Origin: Isoetes taiwanensis
Lineage: Eukaryota > Streptophyta > Lycopodiopsida > Isoetales > Isoetaceae
DNA length: 64,000 nt
NCBI GenBank assembly: GCA_021234155.1
Contig: JAJEKV010000002.1
Span: forward strand, 41,221,841-41,285,840
Direction: 5' to 3'
Under the pieces are notes generated by a model. It saw only the letters and a program-made list of their open reading frames with translations. It did no database searches and had not been told where the DNA came from. Below are positions 32,196 to 43,727 of the stretch, one piece after another. A program made the position numbers and the translations under genes. How positions within the stretch are numbered: position 1 is the stretch's first letter; every line of letters starts with the position of its first letter.

Positions 32196-33829
32196 ACTTT
32201 AATGCTAACGTTGTAAATTCATGTGCAAGAAGGAAACACAATTTTAGCAATGCACCCTCTCTTAAAAGACCCTGCATTCACGTTGAAACTGGGTGATGCA
32301 ATGACGAAGCTCGTTTAGGTAGGCCATGAAGGAATACGGAAAAAGTAGATATTTTAGAAATTGTATTTCGTCTTCCTTGCAACACTCAGTATAAGATTTT
32401 AAGACATTTTACCCAGAACAAAAAAATCACAATCAACCTCCAGGACATATAAACGGAAGCTCACCTACTCCACAGAGAGTGGAATAATCTAGGAAATACA
32501 TTGGCAATAGACATATTCATTGTTGTAGCTCTTTTTTGCAAGTGGCAGATGCCATATCAGGTGTCAATCCGCTCCAGCAAGTATTCTTGGGACTACAGCC
32601 ACCTTCTACAGCAATTGAGAAGTTCAGAAACAATTTTTTTTAAAGAAGATGAGTGAATACAACAAAGGGAAGAAGAAACCATACCTTGCATGTCTTGAAG
32701 AATGGGCTCAGTAACTTATGACGAACAAAAGCACCAAAAGCGTAGAAATTGTTCAAACAAAATGCCACAGCCACCTCCTCTTACCATTTCACATACTGCA
32801 AACAATAAAAATCAAGAACAAATAGTGTCCGCTTTTGATGCTACTAACTCGGCCAAGAGTGCAGGCCATGCAGACCTTATGCATAGCTATTTAACCCAGA
32901 ATCAGGGATTTGAGATGGATACCTAGCAAGGAGTTCTTCCTTGGAAGTTGTACACACTTGCATGAATTGTAGGAAAACATAAATGAAAGAGAGTTTTTAG
33001 GGTAATCAACACCAACACCAACACCATGTTTCCAAGGCTGATATAGTCAATGGAACAGCAGAGCAGGCTAGGTATGGTTGCAGAGTAGGCTAGGTATTGT
33101 TTGAGATTAAATGTTTGTCAATAGAGCCCATTTTTGCTCATAGGAGATAGCTCTTCCGTATTCTCCTAACTTAGTCATCCACAGCCCTTAAGATGCTGCA
33201 ATGACATGGAAAAAACAACAGATGCACAAAGATATGCCGGTTTAAGAGCCCCGAGATACCTTAATATCGCAAATTCATTGAAGCTCCTTTGGCATACCTC
33301 TGCCACAGAGCACAAAACAGGAAGGAAAAGAGCTTGATGGAGCAAGGATACAGGGCATCCACTCTGAAATAACAACGAAACAAAATTATTAGAAACAAAG
33401 AACAAAGAGCAGCGAGCTTTGCCATGGCAAGGTAGAACTGGGATCCATGGCATGGCAAACAGAGTTAAGACCATATGGAACTCAGGGTTCACCTGCATTA
33501 GAATCAGATTCTTCAATTCGCATAGAAAAATGTTTCAAATCCCTAAGATTTCATCCAGTGCTTTACATCCTTGGTTAAGAATCAGCCCAGATCAATTGCC
33601 CCGGAGTTTCCACATGCTGTCCTAGATTTTCCACGGCCCTGTATTTTCGCTAAACCTAGTAGAACCCAGTTTCAAAATTTCCGTTGAACCTAACTTAGTA
33701 GAATCCAGCTTCAAATTTTTTGACTGCTTCAGTTCTGCACAACATCATAGCCCATGCACCCGATCTAGACCCGCTGCTACTGCTACTATACATGTACACC
33801 AAAGAGGGCAGTAAGCTTCGGTCTGTCTT

Positions 33830-34020
33830 CCCAGTTAGCCGGTTCAAGCATCCCTGACCCACAACGGACCCACAACGCATGTGACCGCGAATTTACAGGG
33901 AAGAATAGGTTTGTAGCAGTCACCAGCATATCCTAGGGATATTCTAGCATATACCTAGGATATGCCAAAAACCCACATAAACAAGGGTTTGCCCCCTTAG
34001 GGGCAACCCAAAAACCAAGT
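33830..34020. repeat. Dispersed repeat, inverted partner at 45,027-45,180
   Basis: Read on the minus strand, ttttgggttgcccctaaggg, ggcaaaccc, atgtgggtttttggcatat and a series of gatatgc/atatgcc words match 45,027-45,120 in the same order. The repeat has no coding potential; it may be a small non-autonomous element. Confidence 0.5.
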
Positions 34021-37000
34021 AACCACAGAACAAATACAAATCATAGATCTTTATTCATTGTCCCTAATTCACTCTCAATGTATGTTGCAAGACCCATATG
34101 CATAATATGATTGATTGTAGAGCAATCACGTCCAGAGCATCTACAAACTTGCACAACCATCAGATTATTGAAATAGGTGCATGTTTCATAAAAGAGGGCT
34201 CAATGACATACCTTTATGCTGATGGATTAGCATATATGAAGAACAGAGTCTGAACACATAATATGCCTCTTAACTTTGTGGAATTTTAAATATGATAAAT
34301 CCATGCTGATGGATTAAGATATATAAAGAAGAATCTGAACACATAAAACGTCTCTGAACTTCATGGAATTTTAAGCATGATGAATTTGTACTACTGCAAG
34401 AAGAAGTGAGATGGAAATATTCCAAGCCCATTGTTTCTACAACACACTGCATAATCTGCAACTAAATAAAGGGGTAGTGTCTTATACATCCCCTCTCCCT
34501 ACATAGTTGATATCTGGCCCTCGAAGTTTGGATTGAAGGTCTAGAATTCTGCCATGTATGGGAGGATGGTTGTGTAAGGCACCTGTCCCAAATAAAGATA
34601 TACCTTATTCGAACTATACTTAAAAATGGTCAAAGACTTGAAAAAAAAAGCAGCATTCTTGAGACTACGGGAATCTGTAATGTGGCTTCTAATAGCCCTA
34701 CCTTAATTAAAAGTTATCTATCAAACATGGTGTATATAAATGTTTTGAAGACGAACCTTAATAAAATAATAAATCAGAGTAGAGGAAGCTATTCAGCCTG
34801 CAAATGCAACATCAATCCATTGATTATTTCGCATTGTCTGTGCCTCATTGATGGTCATGATACAGAGGTAAAATCTCATATTAATGTCTTATATCTTTTA
34901 TTTATCATGCACAGTAAGCCAAGGACATGCAGCAAGCTTGTATAGTTTAGGAGATTAATCAAAGAATTAGCAGAGTTACAGAGATGGTAGCCTCTTCCAT
35001 GTGATAATTCACAAATTTGAAAAGCAAAGGGCTTATTTGGCGTACTTCCATAGCTCACTCATCTCATGTTTTTCAGCGTGGATTTTGGGTGCGGTGCACA
35101 AATCCTAGAGGGCTCTAGGCCCAAATTAAGTGAGATGTCTAAAAAAAGGAGGAAAATCAAGGAGTCATAAAATTTAACACCACCTACTTTAGAAGAAAAG
35201 ATGTTTTATTCCCACAACGGTTCACACTCTGCCTTCCTGAAACCAAACAATGACCATTCTGGATTTAGAGCTCCAAATTATATGAACTCTACGTGTTTCA
35301 AATAAGAAGCTCCAAACAACATGAAACTGCTAGCAATCTATATATCCTAGAGGAAATTCAAGAGCAGCACATTCGAAAGAGCCGTCTTGAAAATCAAAGT
35401 ATTTAGAATATCGAGGGTTTGAATCCCTCTGACAAAAAGGAAGCACATGCAAAGGGCAAGTAAGGAATTGTAAAGCTAGAAATGGGCCTTATAAAAAATG
35501 AATCGGCCTTTTACTATAAGAATAGAGGGATGTAGCCAATCTGAATAGCTACTTGGAAATGTAAGTTTGCAAAAACAATTAAATACTCAACTCCTTCCAT
35601 GCATTTTTGTTTGAAGATACCTATAAAAAAAACTAAACCTTACCATCTAAATAAGGAAAGCATTTTACCTCTGAATTTGCAAGGCTCCAAGCACCTCAAA
35701 TGTAACTCCTGTGAAATAGTTCTCGATTCTGCTTTTACATATCAAACACAAATCTAGTGAATTTTCAGTGTCTCATTCACAAATTATTGTCAACCCTTGT
35801 GCCGACAAAGGCTTTTAACTCTAGTTTTGCAAAGACAAAAGTTCGAACTTGAATAAAAATAGATCTGAAGTATAACCTGATATACCTGAAGGACATCTCT
35901 TCCATACTTTGCAAAGAAATGCCGCAAACACAAAGCTGGGAGATGTCCACAGGAAGAAAGATCAGTGCATGAAGAAAGATCAGTGCATGATGAAGAAATA
36001 TACTGTTTCATTCCTCGGCCGGTACTTCAGCTTTGGAATTATGGCCGATTGAAGAAGAAAGGGTAGCATTTAACCTAACTACATAACTATGGCTAGCGAT
36101 TAGCGTGTCAATATGCAATGCAATATGCATGCACTTATCTATCTGCATCCTAGATGCTCAAGCACAATACCAAAACAGCCATGTCTGGTATTTGCAGCGT
36201 GGCATGTGAAAAATAGTCAAGTGATGGTCTACAACTTCTAGAAGACAATGGAGCTCAAAATGAAGGCCAGCTATATGTTTTGGATGGATCATGATGCAAG
36301 CAAACTTCGGATGGTATCCTCCATAACTATGGTATAATCCATAACGCCATGCAGGATCTTCAAAGCCTAATGACACGCAGCTAAATCTATAGAAACCAAG
36401 TATTCATTAGGATGAACATCAATTTAGAATACGATAAATAAATAGCATGCATCTTTCAGAAAGAAATTCAATGATGCCCACAAAAGGATGAAGTTCGAAA
36501 CACTGAAATAAGATTGGGATTAGATAGCTCCAAGTAATACTCAAGGCTGAAAAACCAGTCATAATAATGGGTCGATATGTGGAGAGCACTTATTCTTATT
36601 ACCTTACTAATAATGTCATCATGCTGTATTACATGGAACCAAAAGCAGGGCAAGTGCATTTTCTGCTACAGGTTTTAAGGAAAGGAGAAATTAGAAATGA
36701 ATCCAAGCCTCAAACATCTATCGTACTTCCTAAATCATATAGATGCGAAGTACTTGGAGTAAAGATCCTCTATACCCACCTAGAAACATAGAAACATCTT
36801 GCTATTATGATGGCCTAAGCAATAGCAATCATTATAGGCCTTGCATATAACTGAATGATAAAAGCCTTATCTATCATGTATGCAATAGTATTGCATATTC
36901 TACAAATCAATTGTGCCTAAAATTCAGCCTGCATCCTTTCTTCACTTAATCTTGGTGCATAGTCATTGTTCCATAGTTAGAAGACGAAGTAACATGAGGA

Positions 37001-37035
37001 GTAATTTGTGTGACTAAACTACAAAGCAAGACACT
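34021..37035. other. AT-rich DNA inside the 12.8-kb insertion, no gene
   Basis: Only short unsupported frames were seen. Two near-identical 45-60-bp passages about a column apart (34,222-34,290 and 34,300-34,385, both with atgctgatggatta and gaatctgaacacata) show a degenerate local duplication. Confidence 0.45.
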
Positions 37036-37165
37036 ATGTCAAATTGAATGAAGAAAGTATGACAATCATGCAAAATATGGCGAGGTTACCTGGTTTAGAT
37101 ATGTCAAATTGAATGGAGAAAGTATGACAATCATGCAAAATATGGCGAGGTTACCTAGTTTAGAT
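37036..37165. repeat. Two-copy tandem duplication, period 65 bp
   Basis: The sequence atgtcaaattgaatg-agaaagtatgac... occurs at 37,036-37,100 and 37,101-37,165 with two substitutions. Confidence 0.9.
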
Positions 37166-37740
37166 TGAGCTTGAATACCTTATGCCCGAAGAGAAAAATG
37201 GTGGACAACATGAAGCTTAAGATATTGAAGCAAAGTAAAATATGGATTATGCATTATTGCAAAACCCCAATCTTGGATGCCAGAAACGCATTTTTCAGAA
37301 GCATCTCCATTCCACCAACACCTAACTCTGCAATCCGATCCCAAAAAAAAAAACTTCAGGGCAGCTAAACAACTCTCATAATCGATTGAACTGAGAACAA
37401 TTCGAGATTATTACACCGACCTCAAAATATATGTGCAAAGAGTGAAAATCCGAGAAGGAAGATGTTACCTGTTGGAAATCGAGAACGGCGTGACCCAAAA
37501 TCCTGTTGAACATAAAGACCTAGCATAAGCGCAATCCATTTGCCCGATTCAACAAATCCGGCATGCAGGCCACAATGCAACCATAAAAGGAAAAAAAAAA
37601 AAATCAAAAAAAAAAAAAAAAAACGTCTTGATTTTCGGAAGTCGGAAAAATCTTCCGGCAACCAAGAAATCTTAAAACCTTAGGAAAATGACGTAAAAAA
37701 AAATCAAAAAAGTTTTCATGCAAACCGGAAAATCCAAATT

Positions 37741-37998
37741 TAAACAATAGGATTCACTATATGGTCAAACATAACATGGTAATTGTAGAAGAACAGGGGG
37801 AAGAGAAATTTGTGTGTGAAGGTTGCATGTTGGTCCTTAAGAACTTTTCGTACTGGTGGGATATTCACGGGTGGTATTGCATAACATATACGAAATCAGT
37901 AAGTCTCATAAAAGAGCAAGAGGGATTCTTGATCTCATACACACAGATTTGTGTGGCCCAATTAATGTCACAAGTATGTCTGGAAATAGGTTTTTTAG
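37741..37998 (+). mobile_element. Ty1/copia element piece 3: GAG-pre-integrase and integrase start
   Basis: Starting in the duplicated TAAACAATA, the frame reads NNRIHYMVKHNMVI, EEQGEEKFVCEGCML (the Cys pair of the zinc-binding pre-integrase region) and, after a shift, LDLIHTDLCGPINVTSMSGN, the standard entry to the copia integrase core (HTDLCGP). It ends at NRFF near 37,998, where a 2-kb insertion begins. The sequence continues directly from piece 2. Confidence 0.75.
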
Positions 37999-40025
37999 CA
38001 GGGTTGCCTAACCCGAGCTGCCCACTTTCCTGCATTTCTAGCTATGCCACGTGTCATGCCACATTGGACAAATTGATTCTATGCCGTTAGATCTGTCTAT
38101 TTTCGCATCTACAGTTAGGAAAATCAGAAAGTAAAGAAAATTCCAGTTAGCATGGTCTTCCGGAGATGCCCGTGACGGCCATATCCAACCAACCTCGGCC
38201 ATATCCGTTATCCAACCTCGGCTTCTTCTTCCCTTTTGCATGGTTATGGCAAGGCCTACAGTTTTTTTTTGTAGAGTTGGTGGAAATGCAGACTAGTTCA
38301 AAGTGATACAGAAGCCCCGATTTTTTCCCTTGCGTGTTTTTTTTTTCAAACTCAATGGGCTGCTGAAGTCGTGAAGCTGGAGCTCCAGTACATTTTTGGC
38401 TCCACAAAGTAGATTGATTAATTGGTAATGTGCCCTCCCTTTTGTTTCGGATGTCAGATCAGAAGATACATGTAAAGCTAAGAATATAATAGAATAGAAT
38501 AGAATAGATTTTTTCTTAGAATAGCTAAGAATAGAATAGAATACATGTAAGGAAGCCATGGCATTTATGATGATCGGCATGCAGGCATGTAGTACCCTTC
38601 TTCTGGGCTCAAGTAAGCTTTAAGTATTTTGCGTTTGATTTACAAAGTGGGGCTTTGTTCCCTATCTTTCTATGAAACTTTCCTCATAGAAACGTTACAT
38701 CATGCATTGGGATATTTCCATAAGACATGGCATGGCACAATGCATGTGGGATCAATAGTGCATATTCAGATAACCTTTTACAGTATTTTGAAAAGGTAAA
38801 GGGATCTTCATGGTGGTTCTGGGGGGCTTTCATTCTTCACCTCTTTTTTCATCTACATTATTTGCAGATTGTCATCAAGGCCATAACTTCATAAATATTT
38901 CCATTTATCCAGCCCAAAAAGAACTTGCTTGTTGCTTCTTGCTGCTTGCTTGGACAGAGGCATTCTAGTTGAAAGAACCTTCTTTTGGTAGGCAAGATTA
39001 CATTTAAGGTCACCTATAACGCAACAGCAGGGCACCCATTTTTGCAAAGTAAATTCAGCTCAACTTTCGGCCACTAGTTTAGGTGCAAAGCCAAGCATTT
39101 GAAGGGTCTTCTTAGAATTGGACCAACATATAATTTCCTCTGCTACGACATTTATGTTTGGAGGGGTATTTGTTAAATTATAATGCTCTCATTTTCTGTA
39201 GCCTTCTATCTTAGTTCTGCTTAGCTCGCCATCTAGTACCATCTAGCACGCTCACCTAGTACTAACATTACTATCTGTAATGATTGGATTTTACTCGGTG
39301 TGGATGATGTAGTAGCATAAGGTAGCCTTTCTATTTGACAAATGTGCACTAGTAGCAGATGTAATGAGTGTTTCACCCACTAATGTTTTAAGGAATGCCT
39401 TGGGCTCCTAGATCCATACGCTTTAATATAGACCAACATTTATGAACATTATCAAAGTATAATGAGTACTCCGCTTTTCATATTGTACGAAAATTTAGCT
39501 TACAACATCTTGGAGCTTATTTGATATGCTTATGATCTTACTCACTTTCCATAAGAAGTATCATCTAAAGGGTGACCATGCAAATTGGAAGATGATCAAT
39601 ACGTTCTCGAAGAACTATTCATCTTGGTAAATGTTCCCATGGTTGCACCAATTGTCTTTTACTTTCAAGTTCTTGACCTCCTATCCCTTCTTCCTTCTCA
39701 TATATATCCTGTCAAGATCTATAAGTGTATTCGTCCTATTCCAGAAAACGAAAAGTGTTGTACCAACTGCACCTACCCTTGTATACAAGGCATTGCTAAC
39801 CCTTTGCAACTTACTATACATCATATAAACCTCTTCTTAACCATTGTGGTATAGCATGCATATCTAGTTCCCATAATTGATATATGTGCATGTTCATCTC
39901 ATATCGGATTTCAGATAACTGGAGATTGTATACCGAGGGCACTTGCATGACAAGCCAGACCTCCATCTAATAGCATTTATTTCCATAATGCCCATGCTTG
40001 AAAGTCCCCAAGCCTGCATTTCTGC
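37999..40025. mobile_element. About 2-kb insertion separating two integrase pieces
   Basis: The integrase reading stops after NRFF and resumes at about 40,029 with VITFIVDYSRK. TAG flanks both sides (37,996-37,998 and 40,026-40,028), compatible with a 3-bp duplication but too short to be decisive. No inverted termini were recognised. The interior has an AATAG pentanucleotide run (about 38,488-38,545) like the tail of the LINE at 43,728. No coding region is supported. Confidence 0.45.
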
Positions 40026-40400
40026 TAGTTATTACATTTATTGTTGATTATTCAAGGAAGATAAAACGCTATATTATAAGCGCAAAGACCAAGCTTTTGC
40101 AGCATATAAGATCTTTGAGCAAGAAATTGAGAGACAAATAGGAATGAAGATAAAATGCATTCGATCTGATAGGGGAGGTGAACTTTTATCTAATGAGTTT
40201 AAAAGATATTGCAGGGATCATAGGATCAAGAGACAATTGACATGCAGATATGCACCTCAACAATATGAGATTGCAAAGAGGAAGGATAGAACAATATTGG
40301 ATGCTATTCGATCCATGCTCAAACAATCAGTATGCCAAATATGTCAAGATCATGTTGTATGTCTTCCATCAAAGACATGGCAAAATGCAAAGTATTGAAC
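40026..40400 (+). mobile_element. Ty1/copia element piece 4: integrase catalytic core
   Basis: The frame reads VITFIVDYSRK, then KDQAFAAYKIFEQEIERQIG, KIKCIRSDRGGELLSNEFK, GIKRQLTCRYAPQQ-like text and RTILDAIRSMLKQS. These are the DYSR, LRSDRGGE (second catalytic Asp) and PQQNG/E-x2 regions of copia integrase. The conserved NG-x-AERKNR is degraded to YEIAKRKDR. The element ends about 40,400 without reverse transcriptase, so its 3' half is missing. A roughly 50-bp imperfect tandem repeat (gaactgtgtataaaaggc, gaactgtgtttaaaaggc) follows. Confidence 0.85.
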
Positions 40401-40508
40401 TGTGTATAAAAGGCACATGTAATTGTATTATCACAAAAATGAACTGTGTTTAAAAGGCTCACTACACCTTCTTCGAGAGGTCCAATCTACACAAAGCATA
40501 TGCTCCCT

Positions 40509-40617
40509 TCATGAAAGCATATGAGCTGCCAGAATTGCAGATTGGATCCCCTTATCCTGCAACGATTTAGAAAAATCCTTAATCAAGTTCTCCATCCCAG
40601 GTATACCTTTCTTAGGT
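40509..40617 (-). pseudogene. Out-of-frame E+ continuation of the PPR gene
   Basis: In the neighbouring frame just past the PPR stop, PKKGIPGMENLIKDFSKSLQ leads to AILAAHMLS and a TGA at 40,509-40,511. The MEELI-x-D-x-SKSL pattern is the usual E+ continuation, so a small indel near 40,617 truncates the protein by about 35 residues. Confidence 0.6.
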
Positions 40618-42537
40618 GAGGACGTGCATATCCCCTCCAACGAACTCGTACATCTTATTCTCAATTTCAATGAAACTTTGGTCTGGTGGTTGCTTCAGAC
40701 ATCTATCTGTTAACAATTTTCTAATCCTTGCAGCATCACTCCACCTGCCAACTGCAGCATAAGTATCTGCTAATAAAATGTAGGGAGAAGAATCCCCTGG
40801 ATCTAGTTTCATGATAATCTCAGCTACATATCTTGCGCGTTCAAAATCACCATGCAATTTGCAAGCCCGGAGCATGGATCTCCATGTCACGTCATTTGCT
40901 ACTGATGGCAAACTGTTGATCAAATCCTCTGCCAGGCTTAATGATCCTTTTTTATTCACAAGATCAATGATATAACCATAGTGCTCTCCTGTTGGAGTGA
41001 CACCATGATCCGAACTCATTGAAATAAAGCAGTAACAACCCTCATTAAGAAGGCCAGCATTGCTGCAGGCATAAAGCATACTAATCAATGTAATGCTATT
41101 TGGCCTTATGCCTCTCTGTTGCATTTGCCTTAAAAAGCCAAATGCTTCCTGGCACTGACCATGCAGAGCATGTGCTGCAATCATAGAAGTCCATGTCACA
41201 ACTGTAGGATGAGAGATTTTACTGAATATTGTGTGCGCAAAAGCTAAGTTCCCAGATTTACCATGCATGTTAATTAGTGCAGTCGCCAACACAACATCAG
41301 ATTCAAGTCCGAGGTCTATAATACATCTTTGGACAAGAAGGCACCAGTTTTGGGCTGTCTGATTTCCACATGTTTCCAAAATACTCATGAAAGTTATATG
41401 ATCTGGTTGTATTCCTTCCATGTTCATTTCCTTGAACAACTGGAGGGTCTCCTTACTGCTTCTTCTGTGGGCATAAGCTGCAATCATAGCATTCCATAAG
41501 ACAATATCCCTTTCTTTCATACTGTCAAATATACCACGCGCTTCACTTAAATAGTTGCATTTGCTATACATGTTCACAAGTGCTGTTCCTATAAAAATGT
41601 TGAGAACAAGGTCGTTACAAATGATGCGTGCATGCATCAATTTCCCTTCTGCAATAGCTGCAAGTGTGGCGCATGCATCAAGAATGCCTACAAAAACTAC
41701 ACCATCAGGGGAGAGGTCCATTTCTTTGAAAAGTTGTATCGCTTTATTGCCCTGCGCATTTTGTGTATAGGTTGTAATCATTGCAGTCCATGAAATAACA
41801 TCATGTTCAACCATGTTGCTGAATACATTGGATGCATGACAAACACCTCCACATTTCCCATACATGTTAATGAGTGCATTCCCCAAAATTATCTCAGCAT
41901 CGAACTTATGACGTAATATCTGGACATGAATTAATTTACCTTCTGCAAGAGCTGCAACACAAGAACATGCTTTCAACACAATTATAAAAGCAATTTTGTC
42001 CACTGCGACTCCTTCCACCTGCATTTGCTCAAAAATGCTAAGCACATCCATGTTATGTCCGTTCTGGACATATGCTGCCATAACTGCAGTCCAGGAGAAC
42101 ACATTTCGCTCCCTAGTTCTGTCAAACACCTTGCATGCCTCCCCCAAACACTTGCATTTTCCATACATGTCAACAAGCAGGTTGAATATAATAGTAACAT
42201 GCTGAAATCTAGCACTCAAAATGTAAGCATGAAGAAATTTGCCTTCCAAGTATGCTTCTTTATGGACATACTTTGTCAACAAGGCAATCAAGGCATCAAT
42301 GTTTGCCTTCCTATTTTGCACATTTAGGTATCCTATCTGCTTGCCCTGTGTCAATGCTCTTCCTATATTTTCTAATTGCAGCTCCTGTGTTCCACCTTTG
42401 AAACCCACAAGGACGCTATATTTGCTCGGTATACTAAATTCACTAACATTTCTAACAATGCAGGCTGAATGTGAGAAAACTCCTTTGTTGATGCGTGAAG
42501 TATTAAAGCATGCTGATTCACTGTTAAGTAAATTCAT
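40612..42537 (-). CDS. PLS-class PPR protein with E domain, C-terminus frameshifted
   Basis: One long intronless minus-strand frame of about 641 residues. The first in-frame ATG is at 42,537; the frame opens at a stop about 45 bp further upstream, and a TTG precedes the ATG by five codons. Repeats of the form NALINMYGKCGGVCHASNVF and DVISWTAMITTYTQNAQ recur about ten times in P-L-S order. They are followed by the E motif (WRSMLRACKLHGDFERARYV, SSPYILLADTYAAVGRWSDA). Such proteins bind organellar RNA in a base-specific way and guide C-to-U editing or processing in plastids or mitochondria. The residues IENKMYEFVGGD start the E+ motif, but the frame ends at MHVLT. The next frame continues with MENLIKDFSKSLQ. 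No DYW domain follows. The Ser/Arg-rich N-terminus fits an organelle transit peptide. Confidence 0.85.
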   Translation of the reverse strand: MNLLNSESACFNTSRINKGVFSHSACIVRNVSEFSIPSKYSVLVGFKGGTQELQLENIGRALTQGKQIGYLNVQNRKANIDALIALLTKYVHKEAYLEGKFLHAYILSARFQHVTIIFNLLVDMYGKCKCLGEACKVFDRTRERNVFSWTAVMAAYVQNGHNMDVLSIFEQMQVEGVAVDKIAFIIVLKACSCVAALAEGKLIHVQILRHKFDAEIILGNALINMYGKCGGVCHASNVFSNMVEHDVISWTAMITTYTQNAQGNKAIQLFKEMDLSPDGVVFVGILDACATLAAIAEGKLMHARIICNDLVLNIFIGTALVNMYSKCNYLSEARGIFDSMKERDIVLWNAMIAAYAHRRSSKETLQLFKEMNMEGIQPDHITFMSILETCGNQTAQNWCLLVQRCIIDLGLESDVVLATALINMHGKSGNLAFAHTIFSKISHPTVVTWTSMIAAHALHGQCQEAFGFLRQMQQRGIRPNSITLISMLYACSNAGLLNEGCYCFISMSSDHGVTPTGEHYGYIIDLVNKKGSLSLAEDLINSLPSVANDVTWRSMLRACKLHGDFERARYVAEIIMKLDPGDSSPYILLADTYAAVGRWSDAARIRKLLTDRCLKQPPDQSFIEIENKMYEFVGGDMHVLT

Positions 42538-42819
42538 ATTACCTCTAGTCAATGGAAGCGCTCGTGTCTGGATGTCGTCATCTCAAGCTCCATATCTTTT
42601 AAAGCTTCTTTCCACAAATATATCCAATTTCATTCGACAATTTTTTTTCCTTTCCCACCAAAATGCGTTATTTGATGGAGGAATAGAATGAAGATATCCT
42701 GATATGGAAATTGGGTTTGTTTGGAATTGACTTTCTTTTGTGTATGAGATAGAGAAGAGTCTGGCAATCAATAAGTCTGCGTAAAGAAAAACCATCTGTG
42801 GCATCTCAAAGCATAGCAC

Positions 42820-43727
42820 ATTTATGTTGTGTAGCTGAGTGATCTAAAAAGCACTGCCTATTCGGAAGCTCATCTATAAGATTGGCAGGAGAAGAATTCC
42901 GACGAAATCGGCGTCCTCCGGCCAGTAGGTAAAAATCCCGTCCATTTTTTATTTCTTACATCTTTATTAATTTTCCCTTGCTCCTGCAAACATTTCCCTC
43001 ACATCGTGGGCCATAAAAACCTAATCACAACGCCTCCAGATTACCTGTAGATAAGGTTCCCAAATTATCCAATTAGTAAGGTTTTGGTAGTGGTTTGGCC
43101 GAAAATAGGGGAGATATGATTTTGCTAGTGGTTGGGCGAGAAATATTAGGGTTAGGGTCAAAAGAAATTGGACGTTGGCTAATAGTGGCGGTTGACGTGG
43201 CGGCTGCCGTCCGAGCATGGCGGGAAGCAGGGAAGCAGAGAAGTCAGGGCAGAGGTAGTCGGGGAAGCAGGCAAGCGCAGAAGTCAGGGCTTCTGGCGGG
43301 TGAGAAACGTTGCTCACAAGCTTTGCTGAGGAACGAAACTTTTTTGAAGCGGGTTGCGAGGCAGGGCGGAGAAGAGCGAGGAGGGAGAGGGCAGAGAAAA
43401 GGGCAGAGAACTCTAGTTTGGTGGCAAAACTCGCCAGTGTGTGAATTTGGTGGCAGAACTCGCCAGTTCATAGCCGACATAAGACAATTAATGGTTTTCC
43501 CATAATTGTTCCTGAGAAATTGGGGACGAATTTAAAAATTTGTCCGCTTCAGCTTGCAGGTGCAGCCGCCGTCTGGGCTTTCTCAAGCTCCAGAAATAAA
43601 AGGGAGATATCAGGCCATCGTGGGCAAAGGATAAATTAAGAATTTTTTTTCCGGAGGTTACCAGTGACTAAACCCCTGTTTGTTGGATGGTATACTTTGC
43701 TTGGCTATAAAACGTTGAGCTGGAAGA
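42820..43727. other. Intergenic DNA, no gene identified
   Basis: This holds the upstream flank of the PPR gene and a GC-richer patch (43,180-43,440) with an open plus frame rich in Arg and Gly. I see no motif in it and treat it as non-coding. A short duplication (cagaagtcagggc, 43,231 and 43,277) lies within that patch. Confidence 0.4.

Larger units (their letters stand above)
24941..37740. mobile_element. 12.8-kb insertion in copia with 9-bp duplication and Helitron-type end
   Basis: TAAACAATA occurs at 24,932-24,940 and again at 37,741-37,749. With one copy removed the copia frame continues HLNN-RIHYMVKHNMV, so this is a real insertion boundary. The left end read on the minus strand is a hairpin (GCCCGGCAATGCCGGGC) followed by AATGTTACTAG and then T, the arrangement of a Helitron 3' end. 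The right end has no TC start and no inverted match to the left end. A 9-bp duplication is expected for Mutator-like elements, not Helitrons. Interior contents are mixed: a second Helitron-type end, LINE tails, a structured repeat and exon-like fragments. No intact transposase was seen. Confidence 0.6.

Noticed and set aside
42552-42552. PPR start at 42,552
   Set aside because: That codon is TTG; the first in-frame ATG is at 42,537.
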